Shown here one piece after another: positions 46,263 to 53,761 of a stretch of DNA of 64,000 nucleotides. Positions within the stretch are counted from its first letter, which is position 1, and every line of letters begins with the position of its first letter. The notes under the pieces are model-generated. The model was not told the DNA's origin, ran no database searches, and worked only from the letters and a program-made list of their open reading frames with translations. Origin of the DNA: Ramlibacter alkalitolerans (GTDB lineage: Bacteria > Pseudomonadota > Gammaproteobacteria > Burkholderiales > Burkholderiaceae_C); contig NZ_JAEQND010000004.1 of NCBI RefSeq assembly GCF_016722765.1, forward strand, positions 62,001 through 126,000, in the 5' to 3' direction. The position numbers were made by a program, and so were the translations under genes.

Positions 46263-46901
46263 TCACTCGTGCACCGTGTCGAGCAGCCTGTGCTCGATGG
46301 CATAGCGCACCAGTTCCACCTGGCCGGCAAGGGTCATCTTGTCGAGGATGTGGGACTTGTGCGTACTGACGGTCTTGATGCTCAGGGACAGTTCGTCGGC
46401 GATGTCGCTGAGCGACGCCCCGTGCACGATCCGGCTGAAGATGCAGTACTCGCGGTCGGTCAGCCGGTCGTGCGGCAGGCCCTCGCCCGGGTGGCTGGCC
46501 AGCAGCTCGGTGACTTCGGCACTGACGAACATGCGGCCGCCGGCGGCGCGGCGCATCGCGCACAGCACGGTCGCGGCGTCCGCCTTGAGCGAGAGGAACC
46601 CGAGCGCGCCGGCGCGGATGGCGCGCAGCGCATAGAGCTCCTCGCGTTGCGCGCTGAACACCAGCACGCCCAGCCGCGGCCGCTCGGCCTTGATCAACTT
46701 GATCAGCTCGATGCCGCTGCGCCCCGGCATGGTCAGGTCCAGCATGACCAGGCCCCAGTCGCGGGCGCGGACCTTGTCGACCAGCTCGCGGCTGTCGCGG
46801 GCCTCGCCGCTCACGGCCAGGTCCTCGGTGCCGGCGACGAGCGCGCGGACACCCGCGCGGACGATCGGGAACTCGTTGGCGAGCAGGACTTCGATGCGCA
46901 C
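46263..46901 (-). CDS. NarL/FixJ-type response regulator with degenerate receiver (2)
   Basis: The 212-residue protein has a receiver (1-120) and a LuxR-type DNA-binding domain (about 145-210, LTDREYCIFSRIVHGASLSD and KTVSTHKSHILDKM). The phospho-acceptor Asp is kept (VMLDLTMPG), but the acidic pair at the start reads NE in VLLANEFPIVR, and the conserved lysine position reads Leu (GFLSLKADA, Lys shifted by one). It may work without phosphorylation. It is the paralogue of the gene four bases upstream. Confidence 0.85.
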   Translation of the reverse strand: MRIEVLLANEFPIVRAGVRALVAGTEDLAVSGEARDSRELVDKVRARDWGLVMLDLTMPGRSGIELIKLIKAERPRLGVLVFSAQREELYALRAIRAGALGFLSLKADAATVLCAMRRAAGGRMFVSAEVTELLASHPGEGLPHDRLTDREYCIFSRIVHGASLSDIADELSLSIKTVSTHKSHILDKMTLAGQVELVRYAIEHRLLDTVHE

Positions 46902-46905
46902 GCGG

Positions 46906-47553
46906 TTACTCCAGCGTGGGATCGAGCAGCTTGTGCTCGATCGCGTAGCGCACCAGGTCGACGTGCCCGTGCAGGTTCAGCTTGTCGAGGATGTGCGACT
47001 TGTGGGTGCTGACGGTCTTGATGCTCAGCGACAGGTCGTCGGCGATCTCGGTCAGCGCGTGGCCGCGCACGATGCGGTCGAAGATGCCGTATTCGCGATC
47101 CGTCAGCAGCGTGTGCAGCGGCGCGTCGGCCCGGCGCGCCGGATCGATCGAGAGCAGCGCCGCCACTTCCTGGGTGAAATGCACGCCGCCCGCCGCGATG
47201 CTGCGCATCGCCGACAGGATGGTCTCGGGGTCGGCGTCCTTGGCCAGGTAGCCGCAGGCGCCGGCGCGGATCGCGCGCAGCGCGTAGTGCTCCTCGCTCT
47301 GCGCGCTGAACACGAGGACGGGCAGGCGCGGCAGCTCCTGCTTGATCAGCTTGATCAGCTCCAGGCCGCTGCGGCCGGGGATCCACAGGTCGAGTACGGC
47401 GAGGCCCCATGCGCGCGAGCGCAGCAACTCCAGGGCGGCATGGCCATTGCCGGTCTCCGCCCCGACCACCAGGTCGTGCGTCCCCTCGATCATGCGGCGC
47501 AGCCCGCAGCGGACGACCGGGTGGCCGTCAGCGAGCATCACTTCTGTTTTCAT
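46906..47553 (-). CDS. NarL/FixJ-type response regulator (1)
   Basis: The 215-residue protein starts at ATG 47553. Its receiver keeps the acceptor Asp (AVLDLWIPG), Ser (VFSAQ) and Lys (GYLAKDADP), while the acidic pair reads DG in VMLADGHPVVR. The LuxR-type helix-turn-helix lies at about 150-212. The two regulators share nearly the same C-terminal recognition helix (SLSIKTVSTHKSHILDK), so they likely bind related sites. No sensor kinase gene is adjacent. An FNR-like palindrome lies 114 bases upstream. They are likely regulators of the cytochrome locus. Confidence 0.87.
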   Translation of the reverse strand: MKTEVMLADGHPVVRCGLRRMIEGTHDLVVGAETGNGHAALELLRSRAWGLAVLDLWIPGRSGLELIKLIKQELPRLPVLVFSAQSEEHYALRAIRAGACGYLAKDADPETILSAMRSIAAGGVHFTQEVAALLSIDPARRADAPLHTLLTDREYGIFDRIVRGHALTEIADDLSLSIKTVSTHKSHILDKLNLHGHVDLVRYAIEHKLLDPTLE

Positions 47554-47666
47554 TTCAGCCCCGAGCCGGGCCTTCGGCATCGATGTGGCGGCTTGTTTCC
47601 GCTCTTGTGCCTGGCCCGGGTTTTCCCTCGATGCCCGGATGGTCGTCCGAAGTGAATTTTCACGAC

Positions 47667-47680
47667 TTGACGTGAGTCAA
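47667..47680. promoter_or_regulatory. FNR/DNR-like palindrome upstream of the response regulator pair
   Basis: TTGAC-GTGA-GTCAA, extended to CTTGACGTGAGTCAAG, with the same five-base arms as the site at 40199-40212. It lies 114 bases before the ATG at 47553. Confidence 0.55.
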
Positions 47681-47813
47681 GCGGAATGTCGTCGGGGCGG
47701 GAATGGCTCCCAGATCGGTGCCGCGCTCCGCTGCAGGCGGTCCGCTGTCGTGCCATGCCAACGCCGCGCAGGCCGGCGCTCGCCGCGGCGCCCTGCATGC
47801 TCTGCCTGCCGCG

Positions 47814-47820
47814 TCCTACA
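47814..47820 (+). promoter_or_regulatory. TCCTACA motif upstream of ku
   Basis: TCCTACA 54 bases (start to start) before the Ku ATG at 47868, in the context GCGTCCTACAGCGCG. Confidence 0.4.
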
Positions 47821-47867
47821 GCGCGGGCCTTCCGCGTTGCCGAGGATGCAGGCAACAAGGAATCCCC

Positions 47868-48842
47868 ATGCCCGCACCGACCAGTTCGCGCACCCTCTGG
47901 AAGGGCGCCATCAGTTTCGGACTCGTGCACATCCCCGTCACGCTGCATTCGGCGACGGCGGAGAACCGCATGAAGTTCAACCTGCTGAACAAGTCCACCA
48001 TGACCCGCGTGGGCAACCAGCAGGTGGACAAGTCCTCCGGCGAAGCCATGCCGCGCGAGGAAATCGTCAAGGGCTTCGAGGTCGAGAAGGACCAGTTCGT
48101 CGTGCTCACGCCCGACGAGATCAAGGCCGCCCTGCCGAAATCCACCCAGACCATCTCGATCGAGGCCTTCGTCGACCGCGACGCGGTCCCGGCCGTGTTC
48201 TTCCACAAGCCCTACTACGTGAGCCCGGGCGGCAAGGGCGGGCAGAAGCCGTTCGCGCTGCTGCGGGAAACGCTCGCGCGCACCGGCAAGGTCGGCATCG
48301 CCCGGGTCGTGATCTCCACCAAGCAGCACCTCGCCGCGCTCATCCCGCAGGACCAGGGCCTGGTGCTGAACCTGCTGCGCTGGTCCGACGAGGTCCGCGA
48401 CGTGGCCGGCCTGGCCTGGCCGGGCGAAGACGTCGGCGTCAGTGCGGCGGAACTGAAGATGGCGGAGCAGCTGGTGGAGGCCATGGCCGGCGAATGGCAG
48501 CCCGACCTGTTCCACGACGAGTTCCGCGAGAAGCTGATGGAACTGGTCGAACAGAAGCAGTGCGAAGGCGGCGTGCGCCAGGTGGCGCCGCTGCCCGGCG
48601 AGGAAGTGCCCGCGGCGAGCGCCGAAGTCATCGACCTCACCGAGCTGCTGCGACGCAGCCTCAAGGGCAATGCCGCCGCGGCGCCCGCAGCGGCACCCGC
48701 CGCGAAGAAGAGCGCGGCGGCCAAGCGCGAGGAAGCAGCGAACGACGACGCGGCACCCGTGCGCAAGGCGGCGGCGCGCAAGACCGGCACCACCGCGCGT
48801 GCCAGCGTGAAGCCGGCGACCCCCCGGCGCAAGAACGGTTGA
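47868..48842 (+). CDS. ku: non-homologous end-joining protein Ku
   Basis: The 324-residue protein matches bacterial Ku: RTLWKGAISFGLVHIPVTLH at the start, the central RVVISTKQHLAALIPQDQGLVLNLLRW segment, and an Ala/Lys/Arg-rich tail (about 265-324) that in this family binds DNA and contacts LigD. The ATG follows AAGGAATCCCC. No ligD is in the window, so the ligase partner must be elsewhere. The upstream TCCTACA motif suggests stress-linked expression. Confidence 0.94.
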   Translation: MPAPTSSRTLWKGAISFGLVHIPVTLHSATAENRMKFNLLNKSTMTRVGNQQVDKSSGEAMPREEIVKGFEVEKDQFVVLTPDEIKAALPKSTQTISIEAFVDRDAVPAVFFHKPYYVSPGGKGGQKPFALLRETLARTGKVGIARVVISTKQHLAALIPQDQGLVLNLLRWSDEVRDVAGLAWPGEDVGVSAAELKMAEQLVEAMAGEWQPDLFHDEFREKLMELVEQKQCEGGVRQVAPLPGEEVPAASAEVIDLTELLRRSLKGNAAAAPAAAPAAKKSAAAKREEAANDDAAPVRKAAARKTGTTARASVKPATPRRKNG

Positions 48843-48859
48843 TCGCCGCAGGGTTGCCG

Positions 48860-49561
48860 ATGAAGTCCCTGCGCAGTGCTGCCGCCCTGCTGGTGGTGGC
48901 CGGGCTCGTCCTGGCAGGCTGCCGCGAGCGGCCGGCGTCGTCCGGGCATACGGCCGTCCTCGGCAGCAACGGCCCCGATGCGACCGCGAGCGAGCCCGCG
49001 CTGGACGACGGGCGCGGCCAGGCCATCCCGCCGCCGCCCGCGCCGGCCGGCGCGCAGCCGCAGGTGGTGCGCTCCGGCGAGGCAGCGGCACTGGCCGTGT
49101 GGGTGCAGGACGGCCATGTGCTCGCGTCGGCCTTCGCGCGGCCGGGAGGATGGGCCCCGGCGAAGCCGCTGGAAGACATCTATGGCGAGGCCAGCGATCC
49201 GCAACTGGCCAGCAACGGGCGCGCTGCGGCCATGGCCGTGTGGCGGCACACCGTGGGCAGCATCCAGAGCCTGCGCTTCAGCCGCTTCGATGCCGCCTCC
49301 GGCTGGACGCCGCCCGACGTGGTGCCGGGCGCGCTGCCGCGGCCGAATGCGGCCGGTGCGGCGCGCGACGACGACGCCCCGCGCCTGACCATGGACGCGG
49401 ACGGCAACGTGATCGCGCGCTGGGCCAGCGGCTTTGCGCCGACCGAGGAGCAGGTCGCGCGCTACACGCCCGGCCAGGGCTGGTCGCGCGCCCTCAGCGA
49501 GCCTGTGGCGTCAGCGCAGAGCGCATCGCCTGCACCCCCTGCTCCATCATCTGCCCGATAG
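48860..49561 (+). CDS. lipoprotein of unknown function, 3' end overlapping a convergent gene
   Basis: The 233-residue protein begins at ATG 48860, 17 bases after ku, with a lipoprotein signal ending in VLAGC. The mature part resembles beta-propeller-like repeats: AALAVWVQDGHVLASAF and AAAMAVWRHTVGSIQSLRFSRF are alike. The last 20 residues (Ser/Ala/Pro-rich) are encoded on the opposite strand of the SRPBCC gene, with a 68-base overlap, so the original stop may have been lost and the protein looks cut short compared with a full propeller. Confidence 0.65.
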   Translation: MKSLRSAAALLVVAGLVLAGCRERPASSGHTAVLGSNGPDATASEPALDDGRGQAIPPPPAPAGAQPQVVRSGEAAALAVWVQDGHVLASAFARPGGWAPAKPLEDIYGEASDPQLASNGRAAAMAVWRHTVGSIQSLRFSRFDAASGWTPPDVVPGALPRPNAAGAARDDDAPRLTMDADGNVIARWASGFAPTEEQVARYTPGQGWSRALSEPVASAQSASPAPPAPSSAR

Positions 49562-49898
49562 CGGGCGCGAGCGCATCGGGCAGCAGGTCCGTGATCCAGA
49601 CGAAGCGGCAGCTGTCCGCGCCGGTCGCCACGACCTGCGCCGAGGCGTTGTGGTGCGTCGCGCGCGCGCCGCTGGCGCTGTAGACGATGCGCCGCGCCGC
49701 ATCGTCCAGCGTCACCAGCCGTTCGCGCGCCTCCATGCCGTTGAAGAAGGTCACGCGGCGCACGGCGCCCTCCTCCTCCAGCGCGCAGGCGGTGACGAAG
49801 CCGGCGGCCAGCCGGTCGACGGCGCCGAAATCGCGCAGCGCCGCCCACGCGGCCTCGGCGGGGATGGGCAGTTCGAATTCCTTGTGGATGGTGGCCAT
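49494..49898 (-). CDS. SRPBCC family protein (polyketide cyclase-like)
   Basis: The 134-residue protein begins MATIHKEFELPIPAEAAWAA and follows the SRPBCC/START outline: AWAALRDFGAVDRLAAGFV near the start, [26 protein letters not shown] in the middle, and a long C-terminal helix DALAPAIGQMMEQGVQAM. It is a hydrophobic-ligand-binding fold; the ligand is unknown. Its ATG overlaps the stop of the LysR gene by one base (TGATG), so the two are coupled. Confidence 0.85.
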   Translation of the reverse strand: MATIHKEFELPIPAEAAWAALRDFGAVDRLAAGFVTACALEEEGAVRRVTFFNGMEARERLVTLDDAARRIVYSASGARATHHNASAQVVATGADSCRFVWITDLLPDALAPAIGQMMEQGVQAMRSALTPQAR

Positions 49899-50863
49899 CA
49901 GCTTCTCCTCGGTGCTGCCACGCCCGCCTCGCGGGCCTCCGCCACCAGCCAGTCGGCGAAGCCCTGCGCGCTCGGGTGCTGCGCGGCGTGCGGCGCGAGC
50001 GTGACGAAATAGCCGCGGCGCGACGCCGCGGGACTGCGGAACGGCGCGACCAGCTTCTTCTCGCGCACGAAGTCGGCGAGCAGCGGCAGCCGCCCGATGA
50101 CGACGCCCTGCCCCGCGATGGCGGCCGCGACCGCTTCGCCGTAGCGGGTGAAGCGCAGTGTGTGCGCCATGTGCACGGCGGACAAGCCCATGAGCTCCAG
50201 CCACGGTTCCCATTCGGCGGTGAGGGGCGCATCGTGCATCTCCACCGTGAGCAGGGTGTGGCGCTCGAGGTCGGCCGGCGTCTTCAGCGGCCGGCGCGCG
50301 TCGCGCAGCAGGCCGGGTGCGCACATCGGCTGCACTTCCTCCTCGAACAGCAGCGGCCCGCGCCCCTGCGCGCTGGGCACGAAGCGCACCGCCAGTTCCA
50401 CGCCGCCGCGGGCCAGGTCCACCAGTTCCAGCGTGGCGGAGATGCGCACGTCGACTTCGGGATGCGCGGCGGTGAAGCGCACCAGCCGCGGGATCAGCCA
50501 GAACGAGGCGAACCCCGGGGTGCAGGTGACCGTGAGCTGCTGGCGCGCCGCCGTGCTGCGCACGCGCGCGGCGGCATCGCGCAGGCGTTCGAGGCTGTCC
50601 TCCACCGCGCGATGCAGGATGCGGCCGGCGTCCGTGAGTGCGAGCGCGCGGTGGCGGCGCTCGAACAGCGCGGCGCCCACGCTGTCTTCGAGTTGCTGGA
50701 TCTGGCGGCTGACCGCCGACTGCGAGAGCGCGAGTTCGTCGCCGGCGCGGGTGAAGCTCAGGTGCCGCACGGCCGCCTCGAAGGTGTGCAGCAGGTCCAG
50801 GCGCAACTGCCGGGAGCGCGGCACGGCGGCGCTGTTCGCATTCGCTGCATGCATGCGATCCAT
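49898..50863 (-). CDS. LysR-type transcriptional regulator (GcvA-like)
   Basis: The protein of 321 residues from ATG 50863 (or 318 from ATG 50854, which has GGA four bases before it) has the LysR helix-turn-helix (LSFTRAGDELALSQSAVSRQI, about residues 30-50) and an effector domain like the GcvA/AmpR group (LIPRLVRFTAAHPEVDVRIS). It is divergent from a DUF2917 gene and coupled to the SRPBCC gene, so it probably controls both. An inverted repeat of the T-N11-A kind lies between the divergent genes. Confidence 0.85.
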   Translation of the reverse strand: MDRMHAANANSAAVPRSRQLRLDLLHTFEAAVRHLSFTRAGDELALSQSAVSRQIQQLEDSVGAALFERRHRALALTDAGRILHRAVEDSLERLRDAAARVRSTAARQQLTVTCTPGFASFWLIPRLVRFTAAHPEVDVRISATLELVDLARGGVELAVRFVPSAQGRGPLLFEEEVQPMCAPGLLRDARRPLKTPADLERHTLLTVEMHDAPLTAEWEPWLELMGLSAVHMAHTLRFTRYGEAVAAAIAGQGVVIGRLPLLADFVREKKLVAPFRSPAASRRGYFVTLAPHAAQHPSAQGFADWLVAEAREAGVAAPRRS

Positions 50864-50907
50864 GCAAATCCGCCGTTTCTCGCCCGAGGAAGCGGCCAGT
50901 ATAGTGA

Positions 50908-50926
50908 TTCGCAGGTCGCATGCGAA
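50908..50926. promoter_or_regulatory. inverted repeat between the LysR and DUF2917 genes
   Basis: TTCGCA-GGTCGCA-TGCGAA (six-base perfect arms) fits the size of a LysR-type operator. It is preceded by TATAGT (50900-50905), a likely -10 box for the plus-strand gene, so the repeat covers the start of transcription of the DUF2917 gene. Confidence 0.5.
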
Positions 50927-50936
50927 GGAGCCCAGC

Positions 50937-51257
50937 ATGGAAGCCGTTCCCACCGTCACCCTGCCAGCCCGGCAGCTGTTCGAGATCACGGACGCCGCCG
51001 GCGTGCGCATCCTCTGCACGGCCGGCAGCCTCTGGCTCACGCTGGACCACGATCCGCGCGACGTGGTCCTGCAGGCCGGCGACAGCTTCGAAGCCGCAGC
51101 GTCGCGCCGGCTCCTGCTCTACGCCTTCGAGCCGTCGACGTTCGCGCTGGCGAGCGCGGCTGCGCTCGACGGGCCGCGCTGCGCGAAGGGCCAGGCCGCG
51201 CAGCCGGTGGCCCCGGCGCGCGTGTGGTCCGCCACGCGCGCGGCCGGCGCCGCGTGA
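50937..51257 (+). CDS. DUF2917 family protein
   Basis: The 106-residue protein (TLPARQLFEITDAAGVRILCT at residues 7-27) matches the small cupin-like DUF2917 family, with the signature GSLWLTLDHDPRDVVLQAGDSF. Such proteins are regularly found divergent from a GcvA-like LysR gene in Burkholderiales. GAAGGAG before the ATG is a strong ribosome site. Function unknown. Confidence 0.85.
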   Translation: MEAVPTVTLPARQLFEITDAAGVRILCTAGSLWLTLDHDPRDVVLQAGDSFEAAASRRLLLYAFEPSTFALASAAALDGPRCAKGQAAQPVAPARVWSATRAAGAA

Positions 51258-51276
51258 GCGGCCCAGCCTGGACTGG

Positions 51277-52779
51277 CTAGAACCCCGACAGCGGCAGCTC
51301 GATGCCGATCTTGGCGCCGTTGTCGCGCCCGCCGGTGCGGGTGTTCATCGTCCGCAGCCCCAGGTGCATCTTGATCGGCGAGAGGCCGAAGGCGCGCATC
51401 TGCCAGTCGGCGCTGAATTCGGCGATGCGGATGCGGTCCGACGTGGGGAATGCCAGGTTCTCGACCTGGCTCGAAGGGTTGACGTCGGCGCGGATGAAGC
51501 GCAGCGCATAGCGCAGGGCGTTCGCGCTGCGCAGCGGCGTGACGCTCACGCCGATCGCGTGGGCGCGGCCGTCGCCGCCGATGAAGTGGCCGATCGGCAA
51601 TCCCTCGTGGTACATGCCGTCGCGGAACTGGGAGTGCCGGTAGGCGATGTTCGGCACCCCCTTCTTCAGGCCGAACAGGCGCGCGCTCATGGTGTCCGCG
51701 GTTTCCACGTGCCACTGCAGCCGCGTCGCCGCCCAGGTGTGCTTGAACTGCAGGCCCGCCAGGCTCAGGTAGTCGGTCGGCCGCAGGCCGGCTTCGTCCT
51801 CGCCGATGAATTGCCCGTAGAGCGTCAGCGGGTTGCCGCCCGGCAGCCAGGTGTAGCGGGCATCGAAGCCCGCGATCTCGTTGTTGAAGGTGTCGATGTC
51901 GTTCGATCGCCCCCGGATCGCATCGACCAGGTCCCCGAAGCCGTTGCCGCCGCCGGCACCGCCCCACTGGATCAGGCGCGAGGCCGCCACTTCGAGCTGC
52001 GGCAGCGGCCGGGCCTGCAGGCGCAGTGCGAACACGCGCGCGCCCGGCACAACCCGGTTGTGCTGCATGCGGCCCAGGAAGGCTTCGTAGCTCCAGGGCC
52101 CCAGCCACGCCAGCCAGCGCGTCTCGAAGGGCCGCTCCTGCCCGCGCTTCAGTCCGAAGCCGGGGATCGCCAGCCCGGTGTTCGACCAGATCAGGCTGCC
52201 GTCCTGGCCCGGGCCCCACCAGTGCGGCAGTTGGCCGGCGTACAGCACCTGCCCGCCCCACTGGCCGGCCAGGTAGCTGCCTTCCAGGTTGCCGTGCGAC
52301 TGGCGGTCGGTCAGCGGGCTGAACAGCTTGTGGAGCTCGAGCCGGCCCGCGAGGTTCTCGCGATTCATCTGCAGCCAGGCGCTGGCATCGCCCTCGCCGC
52401 GCACCGGCTCCTCGAAACCGAAGGAGGGCAGCGAGTTGGTGTTGGCCCGCAGGGCCACGCCGGCGCCGGTGCGGGCGCGGTAGTGCGCGAGTTCGGCCTC
52501 GACGGCGGCCAGCACGCTGACGTCGGTCGCACCGACGGTGGCGCGGCGCCCGGCCAGCGCGGACTCGATCGCCGCCAGCGGCAGCGGCCACGCCGAGGTG
52601 GACAGGCTGATCACGCCGCGGTCGGCGAGCCACTGCAGGTCGTCACGCAGGCGCTCGTTGCCCGCTTCGACCAGCACCGCGCTCTGCGCCCAGGCCTGGC
52701 CGCCGGTCAACGCCGCGATCGCGAGCGCGATGCCGCCGGCCAGTTTCGAAACGCTACTCCGCTCCAGTTTCATTTTCAT
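51277..52779 (-). CDS. Wzi-like capsule assembly outer-membrane protein
   Basis: The 500-residue protein starts at ATG 52779, eight bases after AAGGA, and has a signal peptide cut near AWA-QSAVL. The mature protein has an N-terminal helical bundle (residues about 32-90, DLQWLADRGVISLSTSAWPLP) and an 18-strand-type barrel. The motif HWWGPGQDGSLIWSNTG near residue 190 is characteristic of the capsule assembly Wzi family. Wzi anchors capsule on the cell surface, but no capsule genes are in the window, so it may serve another exopolysaccharide. Confidence 0.85.
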   Translation of the reverse strand: MKMKLERSSVSKLAGGIALAIAALTGGQAWAQSAVLVEAGNERLRDDLQWLADRGVISLSTSAWPLPLAAIESALAGRRATVGATDVSVLAAVEAELAHYRARTGAGVALRANTNSLPSFGFEEPVRGEGDASAWLQMNRENLAGRLELHKLFSPLTDRQSHGNLEGSYLAGQWGGQVLYAGQLPHWWGPGQDGSLIWSNTGLAIPGFGLKRGQERPFETRWLAWLGPWSYEAFLGRMQHNRVVPGARVFALRLQARPLPQLEVAASRLIQWGGAGGGNGFGDLVDAIRGRSNDIDTFNNEIAGFDARYTWLPGGNPLTLYGQFIGEDEAGLRPTDYLSLAGLQFKHTWAATRLQWHVETADTMSARLFGLKKGVPNIAYRHSQFRDGMYHEGLPIGHFIGGDGRAHAIGVSVTPLRSANALRYALRFIRADVNPSSQVENLAFPTSDRIRIAEFSADWQMRAFGLSPIKMHLGLRTMNTRTGGRDNGAKIGIELPLSGF

Positions 52780-52837
52780 CGATTCGTCCTTCAGGAACAT
52801 CGTGCAGGCCAGAAGAAAGCGCCGAACCCGCCAGGGC

Positions 52838-53572
52838 TCATGGCAAGGTGCGGCGCAGGCTTTCGAAAAACAGGTCCGACTGCAGGCGCTCGCCCAGCGT
52901 CTGGGCGGCGACGCGCGCGGCCAGCGCGGGCGCCACGGGCTGCAGCGGCCGGCCGGTGGACATCGCCAGGACCTGGGCCTGGCAGGCGCGTTCGAGATAG
53001 TAGAGGTCGTCGAAGGCGTGGCCGATGCGCTCGCCGCACACGATCACGCCATGGTTGCCCAGGAAGGCGACGTCCGCGCCGCCCAGCGCCCGCGCGATGC
53101 GCTCGCCCTCGGAGGCATCGAGCGCCAGGCCGTTGTAGGCGGCATCGACCGCGATGCGGCCGTGGAAGCGCATCGCGTTCTGCGACAGCGTGGTGTCGAG
53201 GGCGCGCACATCGGTGAGCGTCAGCGCGGTCGCGTAGGGCATGTGGGTGTGGAGCACGCAGGCCTTGCCGGCGATGCGGTGCACGGCGGCATGAATGTAC
53301 ATCGCCGTGGGCTCCACCGCGTGGCTGCCGGCCAGCCTGTTGCCCTGCGCGTCGACCAGGACGATGTGGTGGGCCTGCACCTCGCTCCATTGCAGCCCGC
53401 GCGGATTCAGCAGGAACCAGTCCGGTCGTCCCGGCAGCGCGATGCTGAAGTGGTTGCAGACGCCCTCGCCCAGACCATGGTGCGCGGCCGCCCGGAGGGC
53501 CAGCGCGAGGTCGGAGCGCAGGGCGCGCAGCGCGCTGCCGTGGAACAGGTCCTCGATGTCGTCGTTGCGCAT
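52838..53572 (-). CDS. class II aldolase/adducin family protein
   Basis: The 244-residue protein has the zinc-site pattern of class II aldolases: GEGVCNHFSIALPG near residue 36, the HTHMPYA motif (two zinc histidines, about residue 107) and FLGNHGVIVCG (about residue 165) with a third histidine. Members of this size in Burkholderiales are fuculose-aldolase-like or decarboxylating enzymes with unknown substrates. I start at ATG 53572; the longer frame upstream crosses a perfect palindrome that looks like an operator. Confidence 0.85.
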   Translation of the reverse strand: MRNDDIEDLFHGSALRALRSDLALALRAAAHHGLGEGVCNHFSIALPGRPDWFLLNPRGLQWSEVQAHHIVLVDAQGNRLAGSHAVEPTAMYIHAAVHRIAGKACVLHTHMPYATALTLTDVRALDTTLSQNAMRFHGRIAVDAAYNGLALDASEGERIARALGGADVAFLGNHGVIVCGERIGHAFDDLYYLERACQAQVLAMSTGRPLQPVAPALAARVAAQTLGERLQSDLFFESLRRTLP

Positions 53573-53628
53573 CCTCGATGGCTCGCGTCGGGTCGAAAGC
53601 GCGCACTGTACAACGTGCGGGCGGTCTC

Positions 53629-53646
53629 GCATGCGTACACGCATGC
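53629..53646. promoter_or_regulatory. perfect palindrome upstream of the class II aldolase gene
   Basis: GCATGCGT-AC-ACGCATGC is an 18-base perfect palindrome, 57 bases before the aldolase ATG at 53572 and 112 bases before the divergent haem oxygenase gene. It has the form of an operator for a dimeric repressor. Confidence 0.5.
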
Positions 53647-53695
53647 ACCCCCATTCACATGCCATGCACACGCCTCTGCGCGGCGTGAGGTTTTG

Positions 53696-53702
53696 TCCTA
53701 CA
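53696..53702 (+). promoter_or_regulatory. TCCTACA motif upstream of the phytochrome operon
   Basis: TCCTACA 62 bases (start to start) before the bphO start at 53758, in the context TTTTGTCCTACACCGCG. It precedes the whole light-sensing operon. Confidence 0.4.
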
Positions 53703-53719
53703 CCGCGCCCGGAGCGGAG

Positions 53720-53761
53720 ATGACACGATCGTTTTCAATCCGAATCCGTTCCCCTCGTTGA
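53720..53761 (+). CDS. possible 13-residue leader peptide before bphO
   Basis: ATG 53720 opens a short frame (MTRSFSIRIRSPR) with GGAG seven bases upstream. Its TGA overlaps the TTG start of bphO (TTGA), the form used for translational coupling. If real, it would explain how the TTG without its own ribosome site is translated. It may be a chance frame. Confidence 0.3.
   Translation: MTRSFSIRIRSPR

Noticed and set aside
33954..47553. Recent horizontal acquisition of the Mtr locus
   Set aside because: No integrase, tRNA end, transposase or clear shift in base composition is visible around it.
47868..48842. Ku plus LigD end-joining operon
   Set aside because: Only Ku is present; the next gene is an unrelated lipoprotein.
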